The position numbers were made by a program, and so were the translations under genes. Below the pieces are notes generated by a model. That model saw only the letters and a program-made list of their open reading frames with translations, did not search any database and was not told the DNA's origin. Positions 45,060 to 57,764 of a DNA stretch of 64,000 bases are shown in pieces (within the stretch, counting starts at the first letter, position 1; each line of letters opens with the position of its first letter). The stretch is from Talpa occidentalis (Eukaryota; Chordata; Mammalia; Eulipotyphla; Talpidae), in NCBI RefSeq assembly GCF_014898055.3, contig NW_023605083.1:90737721-90801720 (forward strand). The letters are read 5' to 3'.

Positions 45060-45391
45060 GGGCCTCCCCGGTGGCGCAGCAGTTGAGCGCTGGGTTGTGA
45101 AGCTGTCTGCAACCTCTGCAGCACTGGCTCGATCCCCGGCTGCTCCCCAACCCCCCCACCACCACCACCGGAGGAGGGACCCACAGGGCACGCAGACCTC
45201 TCCTGCTGCCTGCTGCCTGCTGCCTGCTGCCTGCTGCCTGCTGCCTGCTGCTCCCCTCAGCAGTGTACTTCGGTCCTTCTGCCTGCTCTGCTCCCCGCTC
45301 TGGCTCTGGTGAATTCTCTCACCCTCCCGCGCTTCTGACTGTACCCAGTGCTTGTATGTATAAATAAATAAATAAATCTTTAAAAAAAAAA
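45060..45391 (+). mobile_element. tRNA-derived SINE, forward, with internal 7-bp repeat expansion
   Basis: Starts GGCCTCCCCGGTGGCGCAGC. Flanks AATGGGAGGAGACT and AATGGAGGAGACTT. Carries a CTGCTGC x7 expansion at 45203-45251 not present in sister copies. Confidence 0.93.
45203..45251. repeat. (CTGCTGC)7 minisatellite inside a SINE
   Basis: Seven exact 7-bp units. Other SINE copies have a single CTGCCGCCCGCTGCTCCC stretch at this place. Confidence 0.95.
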
Positions 45392-45469
45392 ATGGAGGAG
45401 ACTTATGATGCTTGATGAACTGACTTTTTTATAATATGTGTGTGTATATTTTCCAAAGTATGAAGTTGG

Positions 45470-46392
45470 ACCCCTACCTCATACCATATTCAAAGAATAA
45501 CTCAAAATGGATCACAGATTTAAAAATAAAAGTGCTAAAGCTATAAAGGTCTTCAAAGAAAACATTGCAGTAAATCTTTATGATCTTTGGTTAGGCAATA
45601 ATTTCTTACACAAGACATCAATTCTTCAAACGCTTTTGTGCTTGAAAGGACACCATCAAGAAAATGAGAAGACAACCCACAGAATGGGAAAAAAATCTGC
45701 AAATTATATAGTAGATAAGCGACTTGTATCCAAAATGTAAAAAGGACTCCTCAATAATAAAATAAATAAACAATAAAGACAAATAATCCAGTTAATAAAG
45801 GGGCAAAGGATCGGAACAGAGATTTTTCCAGAGAAGGTCTAGAGGGGCCTATAAGCACATGAAAATGTTCAGCAACATTAGTCATTAGGGAAATGTGAGC
45901 CCAAGAAAGTAAGATACCAATTTACCCACCAAGATAACTCTAATCAAAAGTATGGATAATAACAAGCATTGTCAAGGATCTCAAGAACTTAGAATGGTCA
46001 TTGTTGATGGCAATGTAAAATGGTGCAGGCATTTTGGAAAACAGCTTGGCAGCACCTCGAAATAAAAAATCGAGACTTACACAGTTCTACTATTAGGTAG
46101 ATATCCAAGAGAAGGGAAAACAGATGTGCATACAAAAATCTGTACATGGGGCCTCCCTGGTGGTGCAGTGGTTGCAGCGCCGGTTGCAGCGCAGTGGTTG
46201 CAGCTGCAGTCTCTGCAGCGCCGGTTCAATCCCCGGCCTCTGGGCGAGGGTCCCACATGGCGCGCAGACCTTTCCTGCCGCCCGCTGCTCAGCTCAGCAG
46301 TGTACTTCGTCAGTCTGCCTGCTCTGCTCTCCTCTCTGACTCTGGTGAATTCTCTCACCCTCCCGCGCTTCTGACTGTACCCAGAGCTTGTA

Positions 46393-46423
<31 letters not shown>

Positions 46424-46935
46424 ATCTTTTTTTTTTTTTTTTTTTTTAAAAAATCTGTACATGAAATTCTCATAGCAGCACTATTTATGGTAGCCAAGAA
46501 GGAGAAACAACCCAAGTGTCCACAACTGATGAATGGATAAATGTGGTATGTCCATACAACAGAATATTATTTGGCAATAAAAAGATACGAAGTAATGATA
46601 CATGCTATGACAAGGGTGAGACTTGAAAACATTATGCTAAATGAAAGTAGTCAGTCAAAAAATGCCATATACTATATGGCTCCATTTAGGTGTAATGCTC
46701 ACAACAGGCAAATCCATAAAGTAGATGAGTGGTTTCCAGGAGCTGAATGGAGGGTTGAATGGGTAGTGACTGCTAATGAGTCCTAGGTTCTATTTAGGGC
46801 TGATGAAAATGTTTTGAAATTAAATGGTGGTAATGGCAAGTCTGTGAATATGCTAAAATAACTTTAAAATGTTTTACAGGGATGAATTGCATGGTATGTG
46901 AATTATATATCAATAAAACTATTAAAAATAATAAT
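45470..46935 (+). mobile_element. L1 3' region, forward, split by a SINE
   Basis: CTCAAAATGGATCACAGATTT, AAATGAGAAGACAACCCACAG, CACTATTTATGGTAGCCAAG and the end ATATCAATAAAACTATTAAA are classic L1 ORF2 end/3' UTR text. Frames are broken. Confidence 0.75.
46149..46446 (+). mobile_element. tRNA-derived SINE, forward, inside L1
   Basis: Target duplication AAAATCTGTACATG at both ends. The tRNA-like head has a partly duplicated GGTTGCAGCGC phrase near 46170-46205. Confidence 0.93.
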
Positions 46936-47120
46936 CCTAAGAGCACCTCCCATAGTGCTCAACAAATTATTTATTAATGATAGTTTCCACTCTAAGGAAG
47001 CTACCCTACAAACATGGAAGAGAGCCCTCACGTGTTTCTGGTCTAATAACACATACAAAAAGTCCTAAGAAAGTATAGAAAATGATAAAAAAAAAAACTA
47101 CCTATAATAACAATGATTAA

Positions 47121-47220
47121 GAGTTTGGCAACTTGGTGTCTACTCTTGGCTCTGCTGCAATAGGCTGTGTGTGTAGGGTAAATCACTTAACCTCTCTGGG
47201 TTCCCTTTCAACAAGATAAG
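47121..47220 (+). mobile_element. MIR-class SINE remnant
   Basis: TCTTGGCTCTGCTGCAATAGG and GGTAAATCACTTAACCTCTC are the MIR core. Confidence 0.6.
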
Positions 47221-47289
47221 AAAACTTTCCAATTTTAATTCTACAATTCTAAATGCTCAAGTTCACACTTTATGAAGCTGCCAACCTAA

Positions 47290-47560
47290 TGACTATGTAT
47301 TACTTCCTTATTTTGTGCCAGAAGCTGCTTTAGGCTGGGGAATGTACTACAGTTCCTGTGATGAGGGTGTTTACATTCTGATGGGGGAGGCAGACATTAA
47401 ACAACTCTACAATCAATTCTTTAATTATAACATGGTACATCTTAAGTGCAATGGAGAAGAATAGGAGCTAAAATAAATTTGAAGAAGTCTGGGAAAAACT
47501 ATTGGGGATGACGTATTTAAGTTGGAGTCTAAAAGCCTTCCTAGTACTCTCCTTTGAGCA
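47290..47560. repeat. L2-class tail repeat
   Basis: ATTTTGTGCCAGAAGCTGC, GTTTACATTCTGATGGGGG, ACATTAAACAACTCTACAA fit the conserved L2-type 3' segment. Confidence 0.45.
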
Positions 47561-48224
47561 ATGAGTTCTATTATCTGTCCCATCCTGATGGCCCTTTATT
47601 CCCTTACAAGATCTTGTATACCTTCTGTCTCAGAGATCTCACTCATCACCCACCTTCCCATATCCCCTTAATAATTAAAATAATAATTTTTGAGCATTTT
47701 CTTTGTTCCTGGTAGTACTAAGTATTTCAGAAGGATAATCTTATTGAAAAACAAACAAAAAACAACAACAAAAAAACCCCTTGAGTTTAGTACTATGGGT
47801 ATACAGCTGAAGGAAATCCAGAACAATGACTTGCCTAGGGTCACCCATAGTCCGGAAGTGGTGTAGCCAAGGTCTGATTTCATGTCTGACTCTGAATCTG
47901 TGCTGCCTTGCTCCTAGTCCTGTTCCCCAAGGGACTGTGTGCTGAACCGTGTGGTTCCCTTTCTTGCTCCAGCAATAGCTCATGAATCCCAGAGAAGAAT
48001 TCTTGATCCAAGGGTAGCCAGTTCAAGATTAGCTAGGGCAAATTTCTCCTTCGGCCCCTCCAACTATAATCCAGTGGGAAGATGCCAGATAGAGTCAGGG
48101 CTAGAAAAGTACTTAGGCTCACACTTATGCTTCAATGAGATATCTAGACTTCAGAATAAACAACAACTAATACCAATAGACAACACCATTCTAAGAGCTT
48201 TCCACATACCAATGGATGTAACCC

Positions 48225-48335
48225 CCACAAACTCCTTGACACTGACACTATCATTATTTTCATTTTACAGTCGAGGAAATATAGGCTCAGTGAAGGTAAG
48301 TGGCTTACCCACAGTCAATGAATAGGCAGAGCCGG
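48225..48335 (-). mobile_element. MIR-class SINE remnant, reverse
   Basis: ATTTTACAGTCGAGGAAATA, then GAAGGTAAGTGGCTTACCC is the reverse MIR core. Confidence 0.6.
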
Positions 48336-48816
48336 GAATTGAACACATGTAGCCCAGCTCCAGAGTGTAAGCAGAGTAAGCAGTGTATCCTTTTATTTGA
48401 ACTAGCTTGCAGCTAAACACATCATACCACAGTTTCAGCATTTGACTTTTCACCTGATTATGTCTTATCTCCGCAGGTAGGACAGAAGCTCTTTAAGGGC
48501 AGGAGCCAGGTGGAACATGGGTATTACTTGGGAAGAGAATTATGCAAACTTGTGCTGATTGGGGTGCCTGAAGGAAGAGCAAAAAGCAGTGTGTTATCTG
48601 TGTCACACATTAGACTGTTTTTTTTGCAGAGTGACCACGTGGAGTCTATGGTGCTTCTCTTACTCTTTAGAGCTTCTGTGACTAAACATGTGTGATACTC
48701 TACATTTTAAGTACATTAAAACTTTATAAAGTCTTCAGTTGATGTGAAAGGCCTCACAAAAGTGTTAGAATCATTAACAAAAAGAATCTTTTAAGCAAGC
48801 AAAAAAAATTGTTGGG

Positions 48817-49084
48817 GGGCCTCCCGGGTGGCACAAGGGGTTAAGTCTCAGCACTATGAAGCTATAGGCAGCCACTACAGCACAAGTTTGACCTCCAGCC
48901 AAGGATCTGACCCACATGGTGCAGCAGACCTCTCCTGTCTCACCCGTTGCTCCCCTCAGCAGTGTATTTCAGTCAATCTGCCTGTTCTGCTCCCCACTCT
49001 GTGGCTAGTGAATCCTTTCACCATCCCACACCTCTGGCCTACATCCCAGCTCTTGTATGCATAAATAAATAAATTAAAAAAAAA
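48817..49084 (+). mobile_element. tRNA-derived SINE, forward
   Basis: Starts GGCCTCCCGGGTGGCACAAG. Target duplication AAAAAAAATTGTT. Confidence 0.92.
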
Positions 49085-49576
49085 ATTGTTAGAATCAAAT
49101 TTTGAACAGTAGGTCTCCAAGACCACTGACAGAGCCCTGGGTAAATAAAAAAGTCAGAGCTATATGACGTGTGGCGGTGTGCACCGTATGATGATGTTTA
49201 TAATTTGTAATTATATATATTGCTTTGTTCAGATAAGAAGAGATAACAGTGCAGCTGCAAAAGAACACCTAGTAGACGTAACTCTGTGCACTACAAGGAA
49301 TAATCTATCTCTCTCTGACTCTCTCTCTCTCACTCACACACATGCAGATTTAATCCTGATGTGAATACTCAGTGACGCGAGCTCATCTAAGAGTGTTACC
49401 TTGCAGCACTCGGGAAATCCTGTCATCTGTTCCTGTTTTCCTCATGGCACCGGGTATGCTTCTGAGTGTGTGTGAGGACCTCAGATGCTTGCTAATTTAA
49501 TATTTAAGTAACAGAGCAAAGTTGAGGTGAAGGAGAGCTTTTTGAAAGAAGTTGAGGAAAAGAGCTTGAGGGGCGG

Positions 49577-49848
49577 GGCCTCCCTGGTGGCAAAAGGGGT
49601 TAAGCACTGCACTATGAATTTGTCTGCAGCCTCTGCAGCATGAGTTCGATCCCCAGCTGGCCAGGGAGCTACCCACATAGCACAGCAGATCCCTCCTGTC
49701 TCGCCCGCTGCTCCCCTCAGTAGTGTACTTTGGTCAATCTGCCTGTTCTGGTCCCTGCTCTGTCTCTGGTGAATCCTCTCACCCCCTGCATCTCTGGCCT
49801 GTACTCCAGCTCTTGTATGCATAAATAAATAAATCTTAAAAATAAAAA
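49577..49848 (+). mobile_element. tRNA-derived SINE, forward
   Basis: Starts GGGCCTCCCTGGTGGCAAAAG. Target duplication AAAGAGCTTGAGGG / AAAGAGCTAGAGGG. Confidence 0.92.
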
Positions 49849-50469
49849 AAAGAGCTAGAGGGAAACAAGAAGCAGCAGGCTGGGTGGGTAAGGAAGAAAC
49901 ATGCAGCCTGCAGGTGGGGACAGAAAGGAACAAGTTGTCTTATCGTACTCTTCTTCTCTGTCTTAAATCCGCCTTTAATGATTTCAACAGTTAGTCTTCC
50001 CAACTATAACCTAATGACTTTCTGATGGCTCTGCCTTATGTTTCAGAATCTCCCCAACATTTGGCATAAGCTCTGTGCTTAAATCCAGTCTGAACGACTA
50101 TTCGGCACATAGTCTTGATCCTTCCCAGCTTCCCGCTGACTTAAACCTTCATCATGGACTCTGCTCACTAGAAGTGACCAGGCACAAACCGCCCTTATAC
50201 TCTTTCCTCCTTGTTCTGCTGACCCTCAGCCCCTGGGCTCCTTCCACGGCTCCAATCTGGGTGAAGGATAAGGAGGAAATATTGGCACAGCTCTGACAAA
50301 CAGCAAGGCAGTTAGTCTGATGCTTTAGCCCTGCATTAACTGACATTTTCCTCTCCCTTCCCTGAAACCAAGAAGTCTATTTTAATGGGGTTATGAGACA
50401 GATTGGGATTAGGTACAAGTGAAGGTAGTGACTATTTCCCAAGAAAAACTGCAAAAGAGTTTATGCATC

Positions 50470-50783
50470 GGGCCTCCCCGGTGGCGCAGCGGTTGAGCGC
50501 TGGGTTGCGAAGCTGCGCGCGGCCTCTGCGGCGCCGGTTCGATCCCCGGCTGCTCCCCGGCCACCGGAGGAGGGTCCCACATGGCGCGCAGACCTCTCCT
50601 GCCGCCCGCTGCTCCCCTCAGCAGTGTACTTCGGTCCTTCTGCCTGCTCTGCTCCCCGCTCTGGCTCTGGTGAATTCTCTCGCCCTCCCGCGCTTCTGAC
50701 TGTACCCAGTGCATGTATAAACAAAACAAACAAAGAAACCAGCAAACAAATAAATAAAGCATGCCTCTATAAAAAAAAAAAAA
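50470..50783 (+). mobile_element. tRNA-derived SINE, forward, near-consensus young copy
   Basis: Perfect 17-bp target duplication AAAAGAGTTTATGCATC at 50453-50469 and 50784-50800. Intact Pol III box A-like TGGCGCAGCGG and box B GGTTCGATCCC, then a (A/T)-rich AAACAAATAAATAAA tail. The best reference copy for the family in this window. Confidence 0.96.
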
Positions 50784-52608
50784 AAAAGAGTTTATGCATC
50801 AATTGTTTCAGGACTTGCAAATCACAGTCCAATCAGAGGTGGGGCGGGTGGGGTGGGGCTGCTAACTGAAGCTCAGAGAGCCAAGACTTTAGGACAGGGA
50901 AAGGAGAAAAGGAGAACACTCCAAATACTCCCTACAATTAAGTAGAATTATACAGGAGACATGTGGAGTCATAGAGGAATCCAGGGTGAAAGGGGTGGGT
51001 GGCAGTATGAGCAAAAGGAGGCATGAACCTTAGGTTGGGGGTTGTATTTTTTGGAAGTGGCCCAGAGCCAGCAGATTAGGTCCATGGCCTCCAGTCCTGC
51101 TCTGCTAATAGCATGCCTCTTCCCAGGGTACTTCAGATTGCCCACTGCCTGCTTTGCAAGGCGTAAAGTTTTTTTTTTTTTTAAATACTTTAACAAACAC
51201 AAACTAATATTACCAATATTAACTTATGCTTCCATTTTTTAAATGTGACTGTCAAAGAGTGCCTTCTTATACCCTGAATCTACCTTCTAGGAAATTATAC
51301 CCTGACTCTACCTTCAGAGAAAATTAACATGTTGCAAAGAAATACATATGCTAACATGTAAGGGGTGAGATTCCTTGTGAAGCAGCTGCAGTAGAAACCG
51401 GTAGGATAGGAAAATGTATTCCCCATTTCTTTTGTTGACCCGAGTCTTATAATTACAGAATTTCAGAACTGGAAGTATCCTTAAAAATTCTAGGAGATTC
51501 TAGGAGGTTGTTAGAATGGTAGAAAAAACCAGAACCATAAAGCCTTGGGGAGAGCTGGAAGATTGGGAAAGACACAGAGAGGGAGGGACTGGTCTCTCCC
51601 GAACTTCAGGCCCAGCAATGACTATTCACTCGGATATGCCCTGGCAGGTCCTGCTACTGCAACCAGTGCCTTTCCCAAACCCAGGCAAGGTGCCATCCTA
51701 CCCCTGACAGAGGAGCAGTGCCAGGAGGTGGGGCTGCCACAGGGTGTGAGGGGAACAGAAGAACAAGGATTGACAGAGGGGGCTACAGCCCCATTCCTTC
51801 CATTTACTGGAGACAGGCTCACTCTCATTGCCAAGCACACCAGGATTCTAGAGAGAGGCTCAGTAGTCTGTGATAGAGACAAGCTGGTGGGGGAGGGGAA
51901 GAAAAGAACCTCTAGGTCGCTAGGGAAAGAGATGGGAACTTGTGATCTAAAGAGGGAACCAAGAAGAGCTGGCACAATAGAGTCCCAAACCTAACAACTC
52001 TGGCTCTGGAAAAGCAGGGTCTGTGGAGCCTCTATTCATCTGGCACCATTTTGAAAAAGGGAGGCTGGACTGAGCTGAGAGGCCCTCCTGCCCTCCCTCC
52101 CAGAAGAAAACAATAGGCCTGTTTTCCTGTGCTCTTCCTGTAACCTAGAAGACCCACACAAAGAGGAAGAGGAGGGCAAAAGCAGTGTTGTACCAGGGCA
52201 CAGCATCGGGGAGGGGCCTTCACCCTCCCATAAACTCATCAGCCTTAAAGCCACATCCAAAACCCAATAATCTAAGTGGCATGACAGTGATTGCTATGCA
52301 AATGCAGCTTTAACTCTATCTGCCCCTTAATCTCACAACAGATTAGTCACTCTAAATTCCTTCTATGGGAGATGTTCTAAAGTCACTACCAGGGGAGGGC
52401 CAAAGGGTCCTGAGACACTAGGGGCAGGAAAATGGGGTTTCCCCAGTAGTTTAAGTCCAGAGAGACACAGGCCATACTAAGTAGTGGCAGAGACATGTAA
52501 ATGGGTGGTATTCTGGTATAGGAAGTAGAGACTTAGACATCCTCCGGTCAGCTACGAGTAGCTACAGGATGTGTGTGTATATGCACATGATTAAAAATTA
52601 TAGGTCAG

Positions 52609-52784
52609 GGCCTCCCCTGGCTGGGCAGACCTCTCCTGTCTTGCCCGCTGCTCCCCTCAGCAGTGTATTTCACCAGTCTGCCTGTTCTGTTCCCCACTCT
52701 GTCTCTGGTGAATCCTCTCACCCTCTCACCCATCTGGCCTGTACCCTGGCTCTTTTATAAATAATAAATCTTTGGAAAAAAAAT
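52609..52784 (+). mobile_element. tRNA-derived SINE, forward, tRNA-like head deleted (stacked pair, 1)
   Basis: GGCCTCCCCTGGCTG joins directly to GGCAGACCTCTCCTGTC, so box A to box B are lost. Flanks AAAATTATAGGTCAG and AAAATATACACGTCAG. Confidence 0.85.
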
Positions 52785-52800
52785 AAAATATACACGTCAG

Positions 52801-53064
52801 AGACCTCCCTGGTGGCACAGGGGTTAAAGTCAGCACTATCAAGCTATCAGCGGCCCCTGTGGGCCTCAGTTTGATCCCTGGCTAGGGAGCTAACCCACAT
52901 GGTGCAGCAGACTTCTCCTGTGTGGGCCGCTGTTCCCCTCAGCAGTGTATTTTAGTAGATCTGCCTGTTCTGCTAGCCACTCTGTCTCTGGTGAATCCTC
53001 TCACCCCCACACCTCTGGTCTACACCCAGTTCTTGTATGCATAAATAAATAAAAATAAATCTTA
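52801..53064 (+). mobile_element. tRNA-derived SINE, forward (stacked pair, 2)
   Basis: Starts AGACCTCCCTGGTGGCACAG. Followed by AAAATATATAGGTCAG at 53065-53080, a third version of the same target. Confidence 0.9.
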
Positions 53065-53089
53065 AAAATATATAGGTCAGAATGCGTGT

Positions 53090-53156
53090 GTGTGTTTATG
53101 TGTAAGACAGAGGGTGTGTGTGTGTGTGTATATATATATGTATATGTATATATATG
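53090..53156. repeat. TG/TA dinucleotide-rich repeat
   Basis: Imperfect TGTGTG runs followed by TATATATATG. Simple repeat. Confidence 0.85.
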
Positions 53157-54554
53157 AGGAAAATGGGAGTGGTGGTATAGGCTGAGGGTAGGGAAATGTC
53201 AGGAAGAGATCTATTAGGTCACCTATTCCTACTCAGAGAAACCAGACACAAGGACCCTCCAGACCTGAGTCATCTCCATTTACCTCCCAGTCAACCCAGG
53301 GATGTGTGGCATTGTCCCCATTACTACCCTCCAAAGGACTCAATGTGGAAAGCAGGCCCAAAGCCAAAGCATGAGATATGAAATATGGTGAGAAAAAAGT
53401 AGATGGAAGAGAAGGTATCATCAGAACACCTCTTCACTGAGGAACAAACTGGAAGAGAAAATGAAAGGTCAAAATCCTCCTTGATTCCCTATTATCCATC
53501 ACAATCAATAATAAACTGGACTCTAATGAAGCTTTTTTAAAAAATCCCCTTCCCAGCTTTCATTACTTTGTGAAATGGACTCTCTGCTGTGCTCTGGGCT
53601 AACCCTGTCTCCCACATTGTGGGACTGAATCGGATCTTTTTATTGTGGTTCCACACTGTGAAGTAGTAGTCCTTTGTTTATCAACTGCTAAACATGTTTT
53701 GGAGTGCTTTTATGGGACTGGAGAGCAGGAGAGGATATCAAGTAGGCTTTGGGAATAGAGGGGAGGGAAATAATATTTATGTGCTGGGGGAGGGGGTCTC
53801 TATGCCAGAAGAATGCACATGAACAGAAACATATACCACAGCCATGCCTGCAGATACACGTAGAGGCAGAAACAAGTTCAGGCATGACATATATATGAAC
53901 ACAAATACCATTCTAATCAGAAACCAGCTGAGGGGGCCCTGGCTGAGTAAGGAGGATGGAAATGGTTTCCCACCAGGCATCAGTGCCCAGGTTCCCCACA
54001 GAGTTAGCTGCCTTACAGAGGTCCAGGACTGGTGGCTTTATTCAGACCAGAGGTCTGCAAAGATAGAGGCCCACAGGAGGTGGGGAGCTGACACATGAAG
54101 GGAGCTAGATGAGAGAGTTTTCTGGAGCAGGGCAGAGGAGAGTCAGTCATTGGGAAGGGAAGGGAGGAGAAGAGGGGAGCAGAATTCAAGCAGCCTTTTG
54201 CTGGTTCTAAAATGGCCACAGGCAAGGCAGGGGACAGATGGTCCCTTTCTGATGCTGAATTGGAGAAGTAGGGGAAGGGAAAAGGAAAAAATAAATACCA
54301 TCACAGTCAGAAATTTAAAAATAAACCAAAAAACCTAAAAGATAAACAGTTTGCTTCTGAGGTTCCGCCAGCCTCCAGAGCCTTCCAAGGGAAAATAGAG
54401 AACTGCAGGCTTGAGAGGACAACCCCTCCTAGCCTCAGGTCTGAAAGCAGCTGGAGGTCATGCTAGCGCTCCCCAAGCCCAAAGCCTGCTAGGCGGTGGA
54501 GGTGGTATTGTCTCTTTACTTCACCAATGTGCACATCGCACATCCCAAGTCTCA

Positions 54555-54824
54555 ACTTTTTTTTTTTTAAGATTTATTTATTTATACAAGAACTGGGGTA
54601 CAGACCAGAGGTGCGGGAGGGTGAGAGGATTCACCAGAGACACTGGGGAGCAGAACAAGCAGACGGACCAAAGACACTGCTGAGGGGAGCAGCGGGAGAG
54701 GCAGGAGAGGTCTGCCATGCCATGTGGGTTTCTCCCTGGCCTGCTGGGAATCGAACCCGCGCTAGAGGCTGGGGACAGCTTCACAGGGTGGTGCTCAACC
54801 TGCTGTGTCACTGGGGGAGGCCCC
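54555..54824 (-). mobile_element. tRNA-derived SINE, reverse
   Basis: Target duplication CCCAAGTCTCAACTTTTT at 54543 and 54824. Confidence 0.93.
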
Positions 54825-54877
54825 CAAGTCTCAACTTTTTAAAGTATTAATCTTTGCTTTTGAAAGACTACAGATTG

Positions 54878-55152
54878 GGGCCTCCCCGGTGGCGCAGCGG
54901 TTGAGCGCTGGGCTGTGAAGCTGCCTGCAGCCTCTGCAGCGCCAGTTCGATCCCCGGCCACCAGTGAGGGTCCCACCTCTCCTGCCGCCCGCTGCTCCCC
55001 TCAGCAGTGCACCTTGTCAGTCTGCCTGTTCTGCTCCCTGCTCTGGCTCTGGTGAATTCTCTCATCCTCTCATGCTTCTGACTGTACCCACTGCTTGCAT
55101 AAATAAATAAATAAACAAAGAAATAAATAAATCTAAAAAAAAAAAAAAGAAG
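54878..55152 (+). mobile_element. tRNA-derived SINE, forward
   Basis: Target duplication GAAAGACTACAGATTG at 54862 and 55153. Lies 54 bp from the reverse copy, forming an inverted pair. Confidence 0.94.
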
Positions 55153-55299
55153 GAAAGACTACAGATTGTCCTGGCATTTTGACCTTGGCTCTGCCACAAG
55201 AAATAGTTTCTGTCCTAGGCCAGCAGAATCAATAATATCACCTCATGGTTGCTGCCACTGCCCGATGCCCCAACACTTCATAATCTGCAAGGGGCTTTC

Positions 55300-55400
55300 A
55301 CAGTCATTATCTCATTTGTGCCTCAGACCTACAGAGAAGCCAGGTAGGGATTATCACACCATTTAACAGGTGAAAAAACCAAGGTTCCAAGAAGTGAAAT
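55300..55400 (-). mobile_element. MIR-class SINE remnant, reverse
   Basis: TCATTATCTCATTTGTGCCTC, then CATTTAACAGGTGAAAAAACC. Confidence 0.5.
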
Positions 55401-57764
55401 GTGTGTTAAGGAGGAAGTTAAAACTCTTCTGAACAACTATGAACCAGAGATATACTATGGGGCAGGGGTACGGGGAAAGGAGGAATTGGGGTCAAAATAA
55501 GGGGGTTGCAATTGTATGGGGAATATAAAAATAAACAAACAAAAAAAAAGGATGTACCAATAAAATGTCAAACAGTAAAAAAAATAAAAAATAAAACTCT
55601 TCTGAAGACAAATCCAAGGAGGTTTCCTTGGTGCCTCTCCCCTCTCTGTCCACCAGTTTCCCTTTGCCATCTGTGGCTTCCTCTGGCTTAGATCTGACTG
55701 CCTCATGGCTGACTCCCCGAGGGTTGCTTTACCTGGACCCTTCCCAGTTCCCATCCTGCAGTCATGTTTCTTGCTGGTGTGGGGATAAGGCGGAAGGGCA
55801 GGTGCCCTGCACTTTAAAGGATCTCTCAGCTCTTCTAGTGCACCATGCCCTTCTCACCCCTGGATCTAGGCATGGCTACTCACTCTTGCAAGCACATCAA
55901 CCCCTTCCTCTTTATCTGGATATCCCATGCCCATCCTTTCAGACATCAGCTCCTCCAGGAAGTTTCCACAGCCACCCTTCTGCCCCCATACTACTCTGTG
56001 CTGCCCCTTTCATGACACCAATTACATTTTTATGACTGTTTTTTTAACTGTTTGTCTCCTCTGCTACACTGAGTTCTTGGAGGTCAGGGCCACATTCAAT
56101 ACCTGTCTGTTGAGTGAATAAATACAAAAATGGAAGTTGGTATAATCTAGGAAAACCTTCCCCTCTCCTTAGTGAAGAGGTTTCCAACGCTAGTTTTGAG
56201 TTTATCCCCATTCTTCCAAAATAATCCATGAATATGGATCCACTTAAAATGCATACACTTGGCAGCTGCTAAAAGTGAATCTTTTCTTGTCATGTGAATA
56301 AGCACCCTGTAATTTTTGTGCTTTGTAAATATCTATTACTTTCTTAAAGCAGGGAACTCCTATACAGTTGGCAAAAACCAAGTGGAAACACTGTAAGGAA
56401 CCAAAGACTGTTGGAAGCAAGAGGGCAAGAAAAGATAAAGGGCAGGCTTCTTGGAGGAGGAGCCAAGCATTTTGGAAAGGAGAAAGAAATGAGGAAAAAC
56501 TAGGTTAGGTGAGAAAGGCAAAGAAAGTTGCACTCAAAAGGACAACTTACAGAAAGTTCAAAAGTGTGAGAGGATAACTCAGGGACAGGTTTTCTTAGGT
56601 GTAGCAGAAAGGAAGCCAGGACTGCAAATAAGGTGGAATAACAGGGAACGGTGAATGTTCATACTTCACTGAGAATCAGAAGGCCTGGCCACTGGTTCTG
56701 ATTCGTTCATATAATTTTGGCAAATCATCAAATCATGTACCCTCTCAAAGCCCCTTTTCCTTAGCTACCCAATCTCATCTCACAGAATTCAGGGATGTAA
56801 ACCATTTTGAAACCCATAAAGTGCTACAAATTTGCATGGAGTCACAGTGAAAAGGCTGCCTGCCATGGAGCAAGAAAAAACTGTGCCAAAAGGTGATTTA
56901 CTAAGACTGTTGGTGTTACTGGATTTAGTGTGAAAAGAGGCAACTCAGGAGAAAAGAAACAAGATTTAAAAAGCAGAACTGAGAGGAGAACACATGAAAA
57001 ATAAGATCTACGATCTTGGAGGTTGGGCTATATGGGGCAGAGAGGTGGGTTAGTCCCTGGGAAGCTGACACTAGGGAGAGCAAGAAAGGACAGAACAGGA
57101 ACTAGGAGCAGGCAGGCAGGGAGGGAGTAGCCAAGCCCATTCAAGCTGGCAGATACCAAGCTCACGGAGGAGGACAATAATAATCAGGGGCTGGGTAATA
57201 ATAAGGCTTCTCACTGCTGGTTTTCATCTGTAGCACAAACAAATCATTATACCTCATTGCCAACCTCCTCCCGTGGGAGTCAGGTGTCCACAAATCCAAG
57301 GCAAGAGATTGGGAAAGCTTCATGATCAAGAAAACCGGTGACTTGTCTTGCCCCTATGTCAATTAGATCCCTTGAAAGAGAACTTAGGAAAGAATGCTAT
57401 GAAAGGCGAGGGGACTATGGAAAGAAAAACAGGAAGGGGAGAGGGCACAGAGCTGAGTCAGTTGGGAGAAGAGCAGGTGGAGGGTGGGGCCAGAAGGGAG
57501 TGGGAGGAAAGATAGTCTGAATCACAAACTTAGAAAGGAAGACCAGGGTTATTCTCCAAAGGGTGGAGACCAGATCCTCTCTGGCCCCACCAAAGACCAA
57601 TTCAGAATAAATTAAGGCCAAGGGATATAGGTATAGACAGAAGGAAGAACTTCCTGACCAACAGGATGGAGCAAACATGCTCCATCCGGGCCTGTCTCTC
57701 CTCTTTCTCCTAAGAAACTGCCCCTGGCTGCCTCCATGCCAAATCTAGGGCCTGATGAATAGTT

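Noticed and set aside
50470..50560. tRNA gene candidates at SINE heads (box A and box B present)
   Set aside because: No cloverleaf with a proper acceptor stem, and each is followed by the SINE body and A-rich tail with a target duplication. These are tRNA-derived SINEs.
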